A stretch of 64,000 nt of DNA from an uncultured Bacillota bacterium (GTDB lineage Bacteria > Bacillota_I > Bacilli_A > Erysipelotrichales > Erysipelotrichaceae): positions 1 through 64,000 of the forward strand of contig CAMNFQ010000002.1 in the NCBI GenBank assembly GCA_946537295.1. The letters run 5' to 3'. Both the position numbers and the translations under genes were made by a program. The notes below the pieces were generated by a model, which saw nothing but the letters and a program-made list of their open reading frames with translations, was not told the origin of the DNA and ran no database searches. Each line of letters opens with the position of its first letter. Position 1 is the first letter of the stretch. Positions 10,452 to 18,906 of this stretch are shown here, piece by piece.

Positions 10452-11810
10452 ATGATGTTTAAGAAAAAAAGAAATGAAACATTTGATGCTTCTTTAATAA
10501 CAACGATCCTGAACTTTGTCTGGCCGATCATGTTGGCAAATGTGTTGCAGATAACTTTTCATTTTGCTGATACAGTTGTCATTGGAAACTTCACCTCAAA
10601 ACAGGGTCTGGCAGCAGTTGGCACAACAGGTCCATTGACTATTTTCTTTACCTGGGGTTTAGCCGGACTATCATTAGGTATCAATGTCCTGGTTTCAAGA
10701 ATGATCGGTGAAAAGAAATATGATTCGATCAGACAGGCAGTCTTTACCGGTATGTTTATCGGACTTATGGCTGGTCTGGTAGTCTCTTTTATCGGCATAA
10801 CTCTTTCGGGTTTCTTTCTAAAACTGCTAGGAACACCAGCTGATATCTTTGCGGATGCCTTATTGTATATGCGGATCTATTTTATTTCAGCTATACCGAT
10901 CGGTGTCTTTGATTTTGGTATGCATATACTTAGATCAAGTGGTGACAGTAAAAGGCCAACACTATATCTTAGTATTTCCGGTGCCTTGAACGTCATTCTC
11001 AATCTGATATTTGTAGTTGTACTTAAAATGTATATAGCTGGCGTTGCTTTGGCAACTGTAATCTCTCAATTTGTGGCTGCAATACTGGTTGTAATAAGAC
11101 TTATAAAGGAAGAAGGTTATATTCATCTAGATCTGAACTTTGAGAATCTGAACTTTGAGCTGTTTAAGAAGATACTTCATTATGGTATTCCTTCTCTGTT
11201 ACAGAATCAGATGTTTTCTTTCAGTAATATGGCGATTCAGTCTTCGATCAATTCTTTTGGCTCTCTGATGGTCGCTGCCAATACGGCTGCTAATTCGATT
11301 GAAGAATTTGTCTATGTCTTCTGTGATGCCTTTCCTCAGGCTTCTTTAACTTATACCTCAAGATCTTATGGAGCCAGAGATCTTAAAAGCATCAGAAAAC
11401 TGATGATCGCAAACATCATATTATGTACGATCGGCTCGTTTGCGATTGGCTTTTTCAGCTTTCTAAATGGAAGATCCTTGTTGAGTCTTGTTGCCAGTGA
11501 CGCACAGATCATTGAACTTGGAATGATAAGACTAAGACATGTGACGCTGTTCCTGTTCCTTAACGGTATTCTGGATGTCATCGTCAATTCGATCAGAGGA
11601 ATGGGGCTTTCAATTCTGCCAACAATCGTGACCTTGTTTGGTGTCTGTGGCTTCCGAATTGCCTATATTATGACTTATTTCAGAATTAATCATCAGCCTG
11701 ATATACTCTATAACTGTTTCCCTTTGAGCTGGCTGATCACGATCATCATTCAGTTTATTCTCTGGCTGATGGTCTATCATCATAATCTGAAAAGCTTATC
11801 AGAGAATTAA
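10452..11810 (+). CDS. MATE family efflux transporter
   Basis: About 12 TM helices; FHFADTVVIGNFTSKQGLAAVGTTGPLTIFF and related MATE patterns. Confidence 0.9.
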   Translation: MMFKKKRNETFDASLITTILNFVWPIMLANVLQITFHFADTVVIGNFTSKQGLAAVGTTGPLTIFFTWGLAGLSLGINVLVSRMIGEKKYDSIRQAVFTGMFIGLMAGLVVSFIGITLSGFFLKLLGTPADIFADALLYMRIYFISAIPIGVFDFGMHILRSSGDSKRPTLYLSISGALNVILNLIFVVVLKMYIAGVALATVISQFVAAILVVIRLIKEEGYIHLDLNFENLNFELFKKILHYGIPSLLQNQMFSFSNMAIQSSINSFGSLMVAANTAANSIEEFVYVFCDAFPQASLTYTSRSYGARDLKSIRKLMIANIILCTIGSFAIGFFSFLNGRSLLSLVASDAQIIELGMIRLRHVTLFLFLNGILDVIVNSIRGMGLSILPTIVTLFGVCGFRIAYIMTYFRINHQPDILYNCFPLSWLITIIIQFILWLMVYHHNLKSLSEN

Positions 11811-11813
11811 AAA

Positions 11814-11833
11814 AAAGAGAATTGCTTCTCTTT
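11814..11833. terminator. Bidirectional terminator between convergent genes
   Basis: AAAGAGAA-ttgc-TTCTCTTT between convergent MATE and Nif3-like genes. Confidence 0.7.
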
Positions 11834-12682
11834 CTACATGTAGGTATACATATCACCGGCTTGCACAAAGTCGGTTTTTATATGGGTCTTTAAGGCATCA
11901 TCGATCCAGTTGACCATATATTCCATACCAGGTTCTTCCAGATTGAAGTGTCCAGCCGCAATAATGGCACGATCATAACCTAACTGACCAGAATCTTTGA
12001 TGTATTCACTGAGAGTAAAATCGATCAGTTCCAGCGGTAATAACAGATTGATATTGTTTTCATCTACTTTCTTGATAAGTGAATTGGAATCACCGCCTTC
12101 GGATACATGACCACAGACCATGATCTTATTTACTTTCGCATCCATGTTGCCAATACATTTTAGTCCACTGAGATGCCATTTCTCTTTTAAGAGTTTTCCA
12201 ACTTCTCTAGGAGTTGTCGTCTCACATTCCAGATAGATGGCACCGGAAACATCACTGGAGATAATGGCCTTATCCCAACCTGTCAGTTTGGCGATACCAT
12301 AGAAGATTCCATCGATGTAGTCATCACCAACAGGGATACCGGAGTGAATATAATCATGGAAACGCCATACGGTAATGCCATAATCATCTAACATTTTCTT
12401 CTTGGCAAGATAAGTTTTGTTTTGTGATTCTTCAAGCCATTCACGATGATCTCCTCTGTTCCAGAACAGTGCTTCATGAGCAATGATCAGATTAGCTCCC
12501 AGTTCATGGGCTTTTCTGATTACGTTGGTTGAGGCATAGATTGTTGTGACGATGCCGGTACATTCTTTATCAGTATCACCATATAAGACCTTGTCCCTGG
12601 TCTTTTCATCAGTGATAACAGTACCATTCCAGGTACCTTTACAATATGATTTGATATTCTGAATAACGTCTTTTATAAGCAT
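11834..12682 (-). CDS. Nif3-like dinuclear metal center protein
   Basis: ANLIIAHEALFWNRGDH, AVCGHVSEGG-like segment (IMVCGHVSEGGDSN), AAGHFNLEEPGMEYM. Confidence 0.8.
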   Translation of the reverse strand: MLIKDVIQNIKSYCKGTWNGTVITDEKTRDKVLYGDTDKECTGIVTTIYASTNVIRKAHELGANLIIAHEALFWNRGDHREWLEESQNKTYLAKKKMLDDYGITVWRFHDYIHSGIPVGDDYIDGIFYGIAKLTGWDKAIISSDVSGAIYLECETTTPREVGKLLKEKWHLSGLKCIGNMDAKVNKIMVCGHVSEGGDSNSLIKKVDENNINLLLPLELIDFTLSEYIKDSGQLGYDRAIIAAGHFNLEEPGMEYMVNWIDDALKTHIKTDFVQAGDMYTYM

Positions 12683-12697
12683 TGATCTTCTCCTTTT

Positions 12698-13627
12698 CTA
12701 ATAGCGGTATTCATGTTCACCTATGGAATAGGTGCTGTTATTCTGTTCATCAGGATATGATTTTCTTAGTTCAATCAGATTAAGGACATCATATCCATTT
12801 TTCTTTAAGAAGCTGAGCATTGCATCATTATTAGGATGAACACTCATATACAAAGTTGTATTGCCATATTCTTTGGCTATAGCTTCAGCTTTCTGCAGAA
12901 GCAGTCTTCCTACACCTTTGAGGCGATCCTGTTTTCTGACGTAGATTGCTTCAAGATAGATGACATCATCATCTTCACGACAGATCACAAAACCGATATA
13001 TCTGCCATTATCAGCGATCGCATAGATAAGATCGTTTTTTGACAGATGATGTTTGAGTTGAAGCAATGCTTCATCTTCATCAATATCATTGTTTATGTTT
13101 TTGAAACTGCTTAAGGTCTTGCGAAAATCAATATAGAGATAAACCAGAGAATAGATATTGTCTTCATTGACATCAATATAGCGATAATTGTGCTTGTTTT
13201 TAGGTGATGGAGTTATTGTTTCTGCTTGTTTGTTTACCTTGAATGGTTCGTCTTCCAGGTATTCGATTCCATAGTATTCACACCAGTTGATCGCAATGTT
13301 TTCATGAGCCTGCGCAAGATAGTCATACCATCTGTCTGTCATTGCGAATCTTTGCAAGGTTGAACGGAAACGTCGGAAGGCTCCTGCACCTCTGATACAT
13401 TCTTCAAGCCATTCCTTTGCTTCACCTTCTTCAAGATCTTCAATGAATTCTTTCATCGTGCCATAGTCATCGATCTCACTATGAGTTGGTAAAGGAATCA
13501 GTTTCTTTAAAGGAATAGAATCATCATCATTGATAATGATTCTTTCTTCTGGAATATAGTAACTGTAAGTGACTTCCGTAGTAGTGTCATCTATTGCATC
13601 GATCACATCATTTAGTTTTACTTGCAT
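12698..13627 (-). CDS. UPF0158-like N-terminal domain fused to GNAT acetyltransferase
   Basis: N-term FIEDLEEGEAKEWLEECIRGAGAFRRFRSTLQRFAMTDRWYDYLAQAHENIAINWCEYYGIEYL (UPF0158-like); C-term IYVRKQDRLKGVGRLLLQKAEAIAKEYGNTTLYMSVHPNNDAMLSFLKKNGYD (GNAT). Confidence 0.75.
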   Translation of the reverse strand: MQVKLNDVIDAIDDTTTEVTYSYYIPEERIIINDDDSIPLKKLIPLPTHSEIDDYGTMKEFIEDLEEGEAKEWLEECIRGAGAFRRFRSTLQRFAMTDRWYDYLAQAHENIAINWCEYYGIEYLEDEPFKVNKQAETITPSPKNKHNYRYIDVNEDNIYSLVYLYIDFRKTLSSFKNINNDIDEDEALLQLKHHLSKNDLIYAIADNGRYIGFVICREDDDVIYLEAIYVRKQDRLKGVGRLLLQKAEAIAKEYGNTTLYMSVHPNNDAMLSFLKKNGYDVLNLIELRKSYPDEQNNSTYSIGEHEYRY

Positions 13628-13707
13628 GGTTCAGATACTTCCTTCATATCCTATTATATTGCAGTTAAGGGATGATTTTTAACTGTTAAAAAAAGTATAA
13701 TAATAAT

Positions 13708-14310
13708 ATGGAAACCATCAAGTATACAAAGATGGATAAGGATAAAATAATCAAGACTTTGATTGACGGGGGGATATTGGCTTTTCCTACTGATACCGTT
13801 TTTGGTTTGGCCTGTATCATGGATAAAAACGCAATCGCCAAGGTCTATGCCGCCAAGGGTAGAAGTTTTGATAAACCTTTACCAATGATGTGTAATTCTC
13901 TGGAAATGATTGAAAGTGTTGCCTATGTCTCAGAAACAGCGAAGAAGCTGATCAGAAAGTTTGTACCAGGGGCAATCACGCTGATTTTCAGAAAAAAAGA
14001 TAATGTTGAGGACTACATCACCCAGGGCAAGGATACGATCGGTATCAGGGTTCCTGATGATGCTTTTATTCTGGATCTGATCAAAGAACTGGATCAGCCG
14101 ATCTTGGTTACCAGCGCCAATATTTCCGGTAATGGATCATTACTTAAATGGGAAGATGTCTATGAATGCATGAAAGATAAAATCAATGCGATCGTAATGG
14201 AAGATGCCAGAGGCGATAAGGCTTCGACGATCGTTGATGTTTCAGATGAAATAAGAATACTGAGACAGGGCCCGATATCTGAAGAAGAAATAATGGAGGC
14301 AATCAGATGA
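13708..14310 (+). CDS. Sua5/YrdC/YciO-type L-threonylcarbamoyladenylate synthase
   Basis: GGILAFPTDTVFGLACIMD, IYAAKGR-type segment KVYAAKGRSFDKPLPMMC, TSANISGNGS, STIVDVSDEIRILRQGPI. Confidence 0.93.
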   Translation: METIKYTKMDKDKIIKTLIDGGILAFPTDTVFGLACIMDKNAIAKVYAAKGRSFDKPLPMMCNSLEMIESVAYVSETAKKLIRKFVPGAITLIFRKKDNVEDYITQGKDTIGIRVPDDAFILDLIKELDQPILVTSANISGNGSLLKWEDVYECMKDKINAIVMEDARGDKASTIVDVSDEIRILRQGPISEEEIMEAIR

Positions 14311-15923
14311 AAAAACGTCCGATCTATGTAGTAGGTCATAAGAATCCTGATACTGATGCGATTGTATCAGCGATAGCCTACGCCGAATATAAAAGACAGC
14401 TGGGAGTAAATGCTGTTGCAGCCAGGATTGGTTCCGTAAGTGGAGAGACTGAGTATCTTCTGGAACGTTTTGGTTTTGATGATCCAATGATGCTGTTTAC
14501 CGCAAAATCCATCTTAAGAGAGATCGACATGGATAAGGCAGCATTGGCTGATCGTGATATGACCATGAAGGAAGCACTTGATAAGGTCATTAAACTGAAA
14601 AACAGAGGTCTGATCGTTGTTGATCGTAAGAAGAGACTGGAAGGCATTGTTACACTTGATGATCTTACCTATATGTGGACTAAGACTGATGAGGAACTTT
14701 CTTCCATCATCAAAACAATTGAAGTAGACAATATCGTCAAGACTTTAAATGGAACCTTGGTTCTAAGAGGAACACATAAGCTTTCAGGAAAGATGCATAT
14801 GTTCCCAAGCCTGAAATCAAATGTTGAAGATGATTCAATAGTCTTGCTTCGTAATGAAGATGACAAGATGCAATACTGTCTGGAACTTGGGGCAACGATG
14901 TTGGTAATATGTACGTCCCATCCGATCTCCAAGAAGATCCTTTCGATGGCTAAGGATGCGCAAGCTACGATCATCACAACAGAGCTTACACCTTTATCAA
15001 TCACCCGTCTGATCTATCAGACACCTACGATCGAACACATCATGATCGAAAAGGAAAAGATTGATTATTTCAATATCAATGATACGATCGATGAGGCCAG
15101 CAAGAAGATCGCCAAGTCACGTCACAGATCATATCCTGTCCTTGATCAGGAAGATAAGGTCGTTGGGGCGATTTCACGTTATCATCTGTTCAACTATCAG
15201 CGTAAACAGCTGATTCTGGTCGACCACAACGAAAAGAAACAGAGTATTGATGATATCGATGAAGGTATCGTTCTTGAGATCGTTGATCATCACCGTTTTG
15301 GCGGATTTAAGAGTGATAATCCGATCAATATTACTACCATGCCGATCGGGGCAACTTCAACGATCGTCGGCAATATGTTTATAAACAATAAGGTCAAACT
15401 GAGTAAGAAACTTGCAGGTCTTTTACTTGGTGCAATCATTTCTGATACGATGAATTTCAAGTCTCCGACGACAACTCAGATCGATATTGAAGTGGCACAA
15501 AAACTTTCTAATATTTCCGGTATTGATGCCAAGGAACTGTCCAAAGCTATGATCGAACATGCGGAATCACTTCTTGATAAGAGATTCATTGAGATCGTCT
15601 ATAACGACTTCAAGGAATTCAATATCGAAGGTAACAGAGTCGGACTTGGTCAGGCTGTTTCCAAGAGCAGAGAAGAATATTTCAAGCTTAAAGATGAATT
15701 GCAGAAGTATCTGGATGATTCATGCAAATCAGGTAATTATGATCTGATGGTCGTCATGCTTACGCTGGCTAATGGATCTGGTTCATATATTCTGGCTTCC
15801 GGAGATCTCAAACATTTTGTGAAGAATATTTTCGATAAGGATCATGATGGGTTTGTCAGTGGTCTGGTATCAAGAAAGAAGCAATTGCTTCCGACGATCA
15901 TTTCTGCCTTAGGAGCAAAATAA
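14307..15923 (+). CDS. Putative manganese-dependent inorganic pyrophosphatase (family II) with CBS/DRTGG insert
   Basis: VVGHKNPDTDAIVSAIAYAEY, VDHNEKKQ, EIVDHHRFGG, GATSTIVGNMF; internal CBS-like segments. Confidence 0.9.
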   Translation: MKKRPIYVVGHKNPDTDAIVSAIAYAEYKRQLGVNAVAARIGSVSGETEYLLERFGFDDPMMLFTAKSILREIDMDKAALADRDMTMKEALDKVIKLKNRGLIVVDRKKRLEGIVTLDDLTYMWTKTDEELSSIIKTIEVDNIVKTLNGTLVLRGTHKLSGKMHMFPSLKSNVEDDSIVLLRNEDDKMQYCLELGATMLVICTSHPISKKILSMAKDAQATIITTELTPLSITRLIYQTPTIEHIMIEKEKIDYFNINDTIDEASKKIAKSRHRSYPVLDQEDKVVGAISRYHLFNYQRKQLILVDHNEKKQSIDDIDEGIVLEIVDHHRFGGFKSDNPINITTMPIGATSTIVGNMFINNKVKLSKKLAGLLLGAIISDTMNFKSPTTTQIDIEVAQKLSNISGIDAKELSKAMIEHAESLLDKRFIEIVYNDFKEFNIEGNRVGLGQAVSKSREEYFKLKDELQKYLDDSCKSGNYDLMVVMLTLANGSGSYILASGDLKHFVKNIFDKDHDGFVSGLVSRKKQLLPTIISALGAK

Positions 15924-17057
15924 ATGAAGTACCTGCTTGTTCATTGCCATCTTATCGCTGATGGACAAAGAGAATTTCTGGATGGGTCATTACTGATTGA
16001 AGATGACAGGATTAGTGATGTCTTTCCTCAAAGTAATATCAAGCCATCAGATGACACCAAGGTTGTTGATCTGGGTGGACTCATTGTTATGCCGGGCTTT
16101 TTTGATACGCACACCCATGGCATAGATATGATGTCTTTTGATTCCTGTGATCATGAACAGATGGACAGGATCTCTTATGAATTTGCTAAAGATGGCACAA
16201 CTTCCTATCTGGCATCGCTTTCCTATGATATGGGAGCAGAAGGAATAAGAAGACAACTTCAGGAATTTGAAGAGTATGAAAGTCCGTATGCCCGTTTTGA
16301 TGGCTTCCATCTGGAAGGACCATTTCTCAGTAAACTGCATCTTGGTATGGGTGATCCTGATAAGTTTATTGAACCTGATATTGAGATGGTAAAAGACTTT
16401 ATCAGTCAATCAACTAAGATCAGACAGATGACAATCGCCTACGAACTTGATGGAGCTAAAGAGATCGGTAGACTACTCCATGAAAACAATATCAGAGTCA
16501 TGTGTGGACATTCTGATGCCCTGTATGAAGATCTTGATGAATATGTCGATGGCTTTACACATCTGTTTAATGCGATGAGAGGTCTACATCATCGTGATCT
16601 GACCTTGGTCAACTGTGCCTTTATGAACAGATGGTATTGTGAACTGATCGCTGATGGCAATCACATCGATCGCAACGTTTTGAAACTTGCAATAAACAAT
16701 ATCGATAAAGATAAGATCATTCTGGTAAGTGATTCAAGTATTGCCAGAAACCTGCCGGATGGGGATTATGAATTCATCTCCAAGAAGTGTCATAAGAGTG
16801 GTACAAAGTTTATTTCCTTTGACGGACACTATGCCGGCAGTGTAGTATCGATAAATGACGAGATGAAGGTTCTGTATGAACTGGGGGCTAAATATACTGA
16901 TCTATTAATGTATTCAGGTCTGAATGCCTATAGACTCTATGGTCTTGATAAACACTATGGAACATTAAGCAGAGGTAAATATGCTGATCTTGTCATCATG
17001 AATGATGATCTTGATATAAAGAAGGTACTGATGAAAGGAGGATTTATAGATGACTGA
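15924..17057 (+). CDS. nagA: N-acetylglucosamine-6-phosphate deacetylase (second paralog)
   Basis: MPGFFDTHTHG, FHLEGPF, MCGHSDA, THLFNAMRGLHHRD, ELIADGNHID, LVSDS. Confidence 0.88.
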   Translation: MKYLLVHCHLIADGQREFLDGSLLIEDDRISDVFPQSNIKPSDDTKVVDLGGLIVMPGFFDTHTHGIDMMSFDSCDHEQMDRISYEFAKDGTTSYLASLSYDMGAEGIRRQLQEFEEYESPYARFDGFHLEGPFLSKLHLGMGDPDKFIEPDIEMVKDFISQSTKIRQMTIAYELDGAKEIGRLLHENNIRVMCGHSDALYEDLDEYVDGFTHLFNAMRGLHHRDLTLVNCAFMNRWYCELIADGNHIDRNVLKLAINNIDKDKIILVSDSSIARNLPDGDYEFISKKCHKSGTKFISFDGHYAGSVVSINDEMKVLYELGAKYTDLLMYSGLNAYRLYGLDKHYGTLSRGKYADLVIMNDDLDIKKVLMKGGFIDD

Positions 17058-17256
17058 TTTCTATCTTAGAGTTCTGATCTATTTTTTCTGTTTTCTGATT
17101 TCGTTGTATGGATTACAGGCTCTGGATTTCTCCCGTTTTGTGAAACAGGGAAGAGTCTTTCAGGCTCAGCTGCTGTATTTCATCATAGCCTGCTCACTGG
17201 CTTATCTGATGGGAAGTTTTATGATGTCAGTCATATACTATTTCTATAAAGGATGA
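17050..17256 (+). CDS. DUF1146-like small membrane protein
   Basis: 68 aa, two TM helices, ALDFSRFVKQGRVFQAQLLYFIIACSLAYLMGSF; overlaps flanking genes. Confidence 0.65.
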   Translation: MTDFYLRVLIYFFCFLISLYGLQALDFSRFVKQGRVFQAQLLYFIIACSLAYLMGSFMMSVIYYFYKG

Positions 17257-17258
17257 TA

Positions 17259-18086
17259 ATGAAGAAGAATTTCTTAAAAATATTACTGGTGGTCTTTCTT
17301 GTCAGTTGTTTCCCTTTTTCAATAAACGCTGATGTTGGACCAAAACCATCTGTCAAAGTGACGATCATTGATGCCCCTGAGGGTAATTACTATGTCACGC
17401 TTTTATGTGATGAAGAACGATTTGGCCCATGGTCAAGAATCAGCAATGAAGAAGCACAGGATCTCGGTACAACAGATGAAGAAAAGGAAGCGGTCCTGGC
17501 TTTCATGAATTATCGTGATGCTGATGGCTATCATTTCATGGGATATTTTGATGAATGTTCCAAGAAGGAAGCATTTAACTGGGGCTATTATGCACCAAAG
17601 AGATTCAAGATCGCCATATACAGTGTAGATGATCAATCACTTAAAATTTCAGAAGCTTTTGAAAGAGATGCCTTTGAAGCATCCTATGAAGTACAATATG
17701 GTGATACTTTAAAGGTCAATGAGATCTCAAATCTGGGTAGAAGACTTCTTTTATTCGCAATGAGAGTACTGGTAACTTTTGCGATCGAAATGGTTCTGGC
17801 TTTACTGTTTAATCTAAGAAGCAAGAAACATCTGCTTACGATCTTTATTGTCAATCTGATTACACAGGTTACTTTGAATATCGCAATGATGATACTGGAA
17901 TACAGTTCAGGAGGCTTTGTCTGGGTGATCCTGTTCCCGATATGTGAGCTGTTAATCACAATCTTTGAACTGATATTGTATCTGATCATGTTTAAGGATC
18001 GTCCTAAATGGCTTATCATCATTTATACCTTGTTGGCAAACGGTATTACGATGTATCTGGGCATGATCAGCGGTTTTATATCCTGA
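17259..18086 (+). CDS. Uncharacterised membrane protein with signal sequence
   Basis: Signal-like N-terminus, extracytoplasmic segment, 4 C-terminal TM helices; translationally coupled to upstream gene. Confidence 0.65.
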   Translation: MKKNFLKILLVVFLVSCFPFSINADVGPKPSVKVTIIDAPEGNYYVTLLCDEERFGPWSRISNEEAQDLGTTDEEKEAVLAFMNYRDADGYHFMGYFDECSKKEAFNWGYYAPKRFKIAIYSVDDQSLKISEAFERDAFEASYEVQYGDTLKVNEISNLGRRLLLFAMRVLVTFAIEMVLALLFNLRSKKHLLTIFIVNLITQVTLNIAMMILEYSSGGFVWVILFPICELLITIFELILYLIMFKDRPKWLIIIYTLLANGITMYLGMISGFIS

Positions 18087-18132
18087 ATTAAAAGTAGTAT
18101 AATCATTTTTGTATATACAGGAGGTATTTACT

Positions 18133-18369
18133 ATGTCATTACTCATATCTTTACTGTTAAGTGCAGCCTTCGGCTATGTAGCTGCTACGATCATGCATCT
18201 TAATGGACCTTGGTATGTCTATATGTTGCTTGGTCTTGCAGGCGGATTCGTAGGAAATGTGCTTTTTGGCCTTATCGGTTTTGAAAGTACTTCGATCCTG
18301 TCTCATGCCATCGTATCAATCGTTGGTGCGTGCGTGGTCGTATTCCTCTACAGAAAACTTAAAAAATAG
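18133..18369 (+). CDS. GlsB/YeaQ/YmgE-like small membrane protein
   Basis: AAFGYVAATIMHLNGPWYVYMLLGLAGGFVGNVLFGLIGF...ISIVGACVVVFLYRKLKK-type transglycosylase-associated protein pattern. Confidence 0.7.
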   Translation: MSLLISLLLSAAFGYVAATIMHLNGPWYVYMLLGLAGGFVGNVLFGLIGFESTSILSHAIVSIVGACVVVFLYRKLKK

Positions 18370-18373
18370 AAAG

Positions 18374-18398
18374 TGATCAGATCGTTCTGATCATTTTT
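18374..18398 (+). terminator. Rho-independent terminator
   Basis: TGATCAGA-tcgt-TCTGATCA followed by TTTTT. Confidence 0.75.
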
Positions 18399-18399
18399 A

Positions 18400-18458
18400 T
18401 TGAAATGGATATTAAATAATATATAATAAATAGTTAGTTTACAAACTAACTATTTATT
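18400..18458 (+). promoter_or_regulatory. Promoter plus MarR-type palindromic operator
   Basis: TTGAAA (18400-18405), N16, TATAAT (18422-18427); overlapping near-perfect inverted repeat ATAAATAGTTAGTTT(ac)AAACTAACTATTTAT just upstream of marR-like gene. Confidence 0.8.
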
Positions 18459-18471
18459 TTGAGGTGAAAGT

Positions 18472-18906
18472 ATGGAAAGAAATGTTGCAAAAGATATCAG
18501 AGATCTGGAATATCGGATACGTCGTTACGTATCTAATGATTTTGATCCAAATATAATGTTCAACATCACACAGTTCAGGATCGTCAATTATCTGCTCAGA
18601 CATGCTGATGAAGATGTTTGTCAGAAAGATCTGGAGAAGGAGACGAACCTGAAAAAGGCTTCCATCACCGGATCACTTGATTCACTGGTTGAAAAAGGTG
18701 TTGTCGTCAGAATCCAGTCAACTGAAGACAGACGCAAGAACTATATAAAACTCACAGAGAGTTCTGACAAATTCTATAAGGAATTTGAAGAAAGGATTCT
18801 CAAACTCAATAATCTGATTGAGGAAAGAAATTCTAAAGAAGATATCGATACTTTTTATCGGGTAATGAACAGTATTGATGAAATAATTGGAGAACAGAGT
18901 AAATGA
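18472..18906 (+). CDS. MarR family transcriptional regulator
   Basis: winged-helix pattern: CQKDLEKETNLKKASITGSLDSLVEKGVVVRIQSTEDRRKNYIKLTE; upstream of ABC exporter. Confidence 0.9.
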   Translation: MERNVAKDIRDLEYRIRRYVSNDFDPNIMFNITQFRIVNYLLRHADEDVCQKDLEKETNLKKASITGSLDSLVEKGVVVRIQSTEDRRKNYIKLTESSDKFYKEFEERILKLNNLIEERNSKEDIDTFYRVMNSIDEIIGEQSK

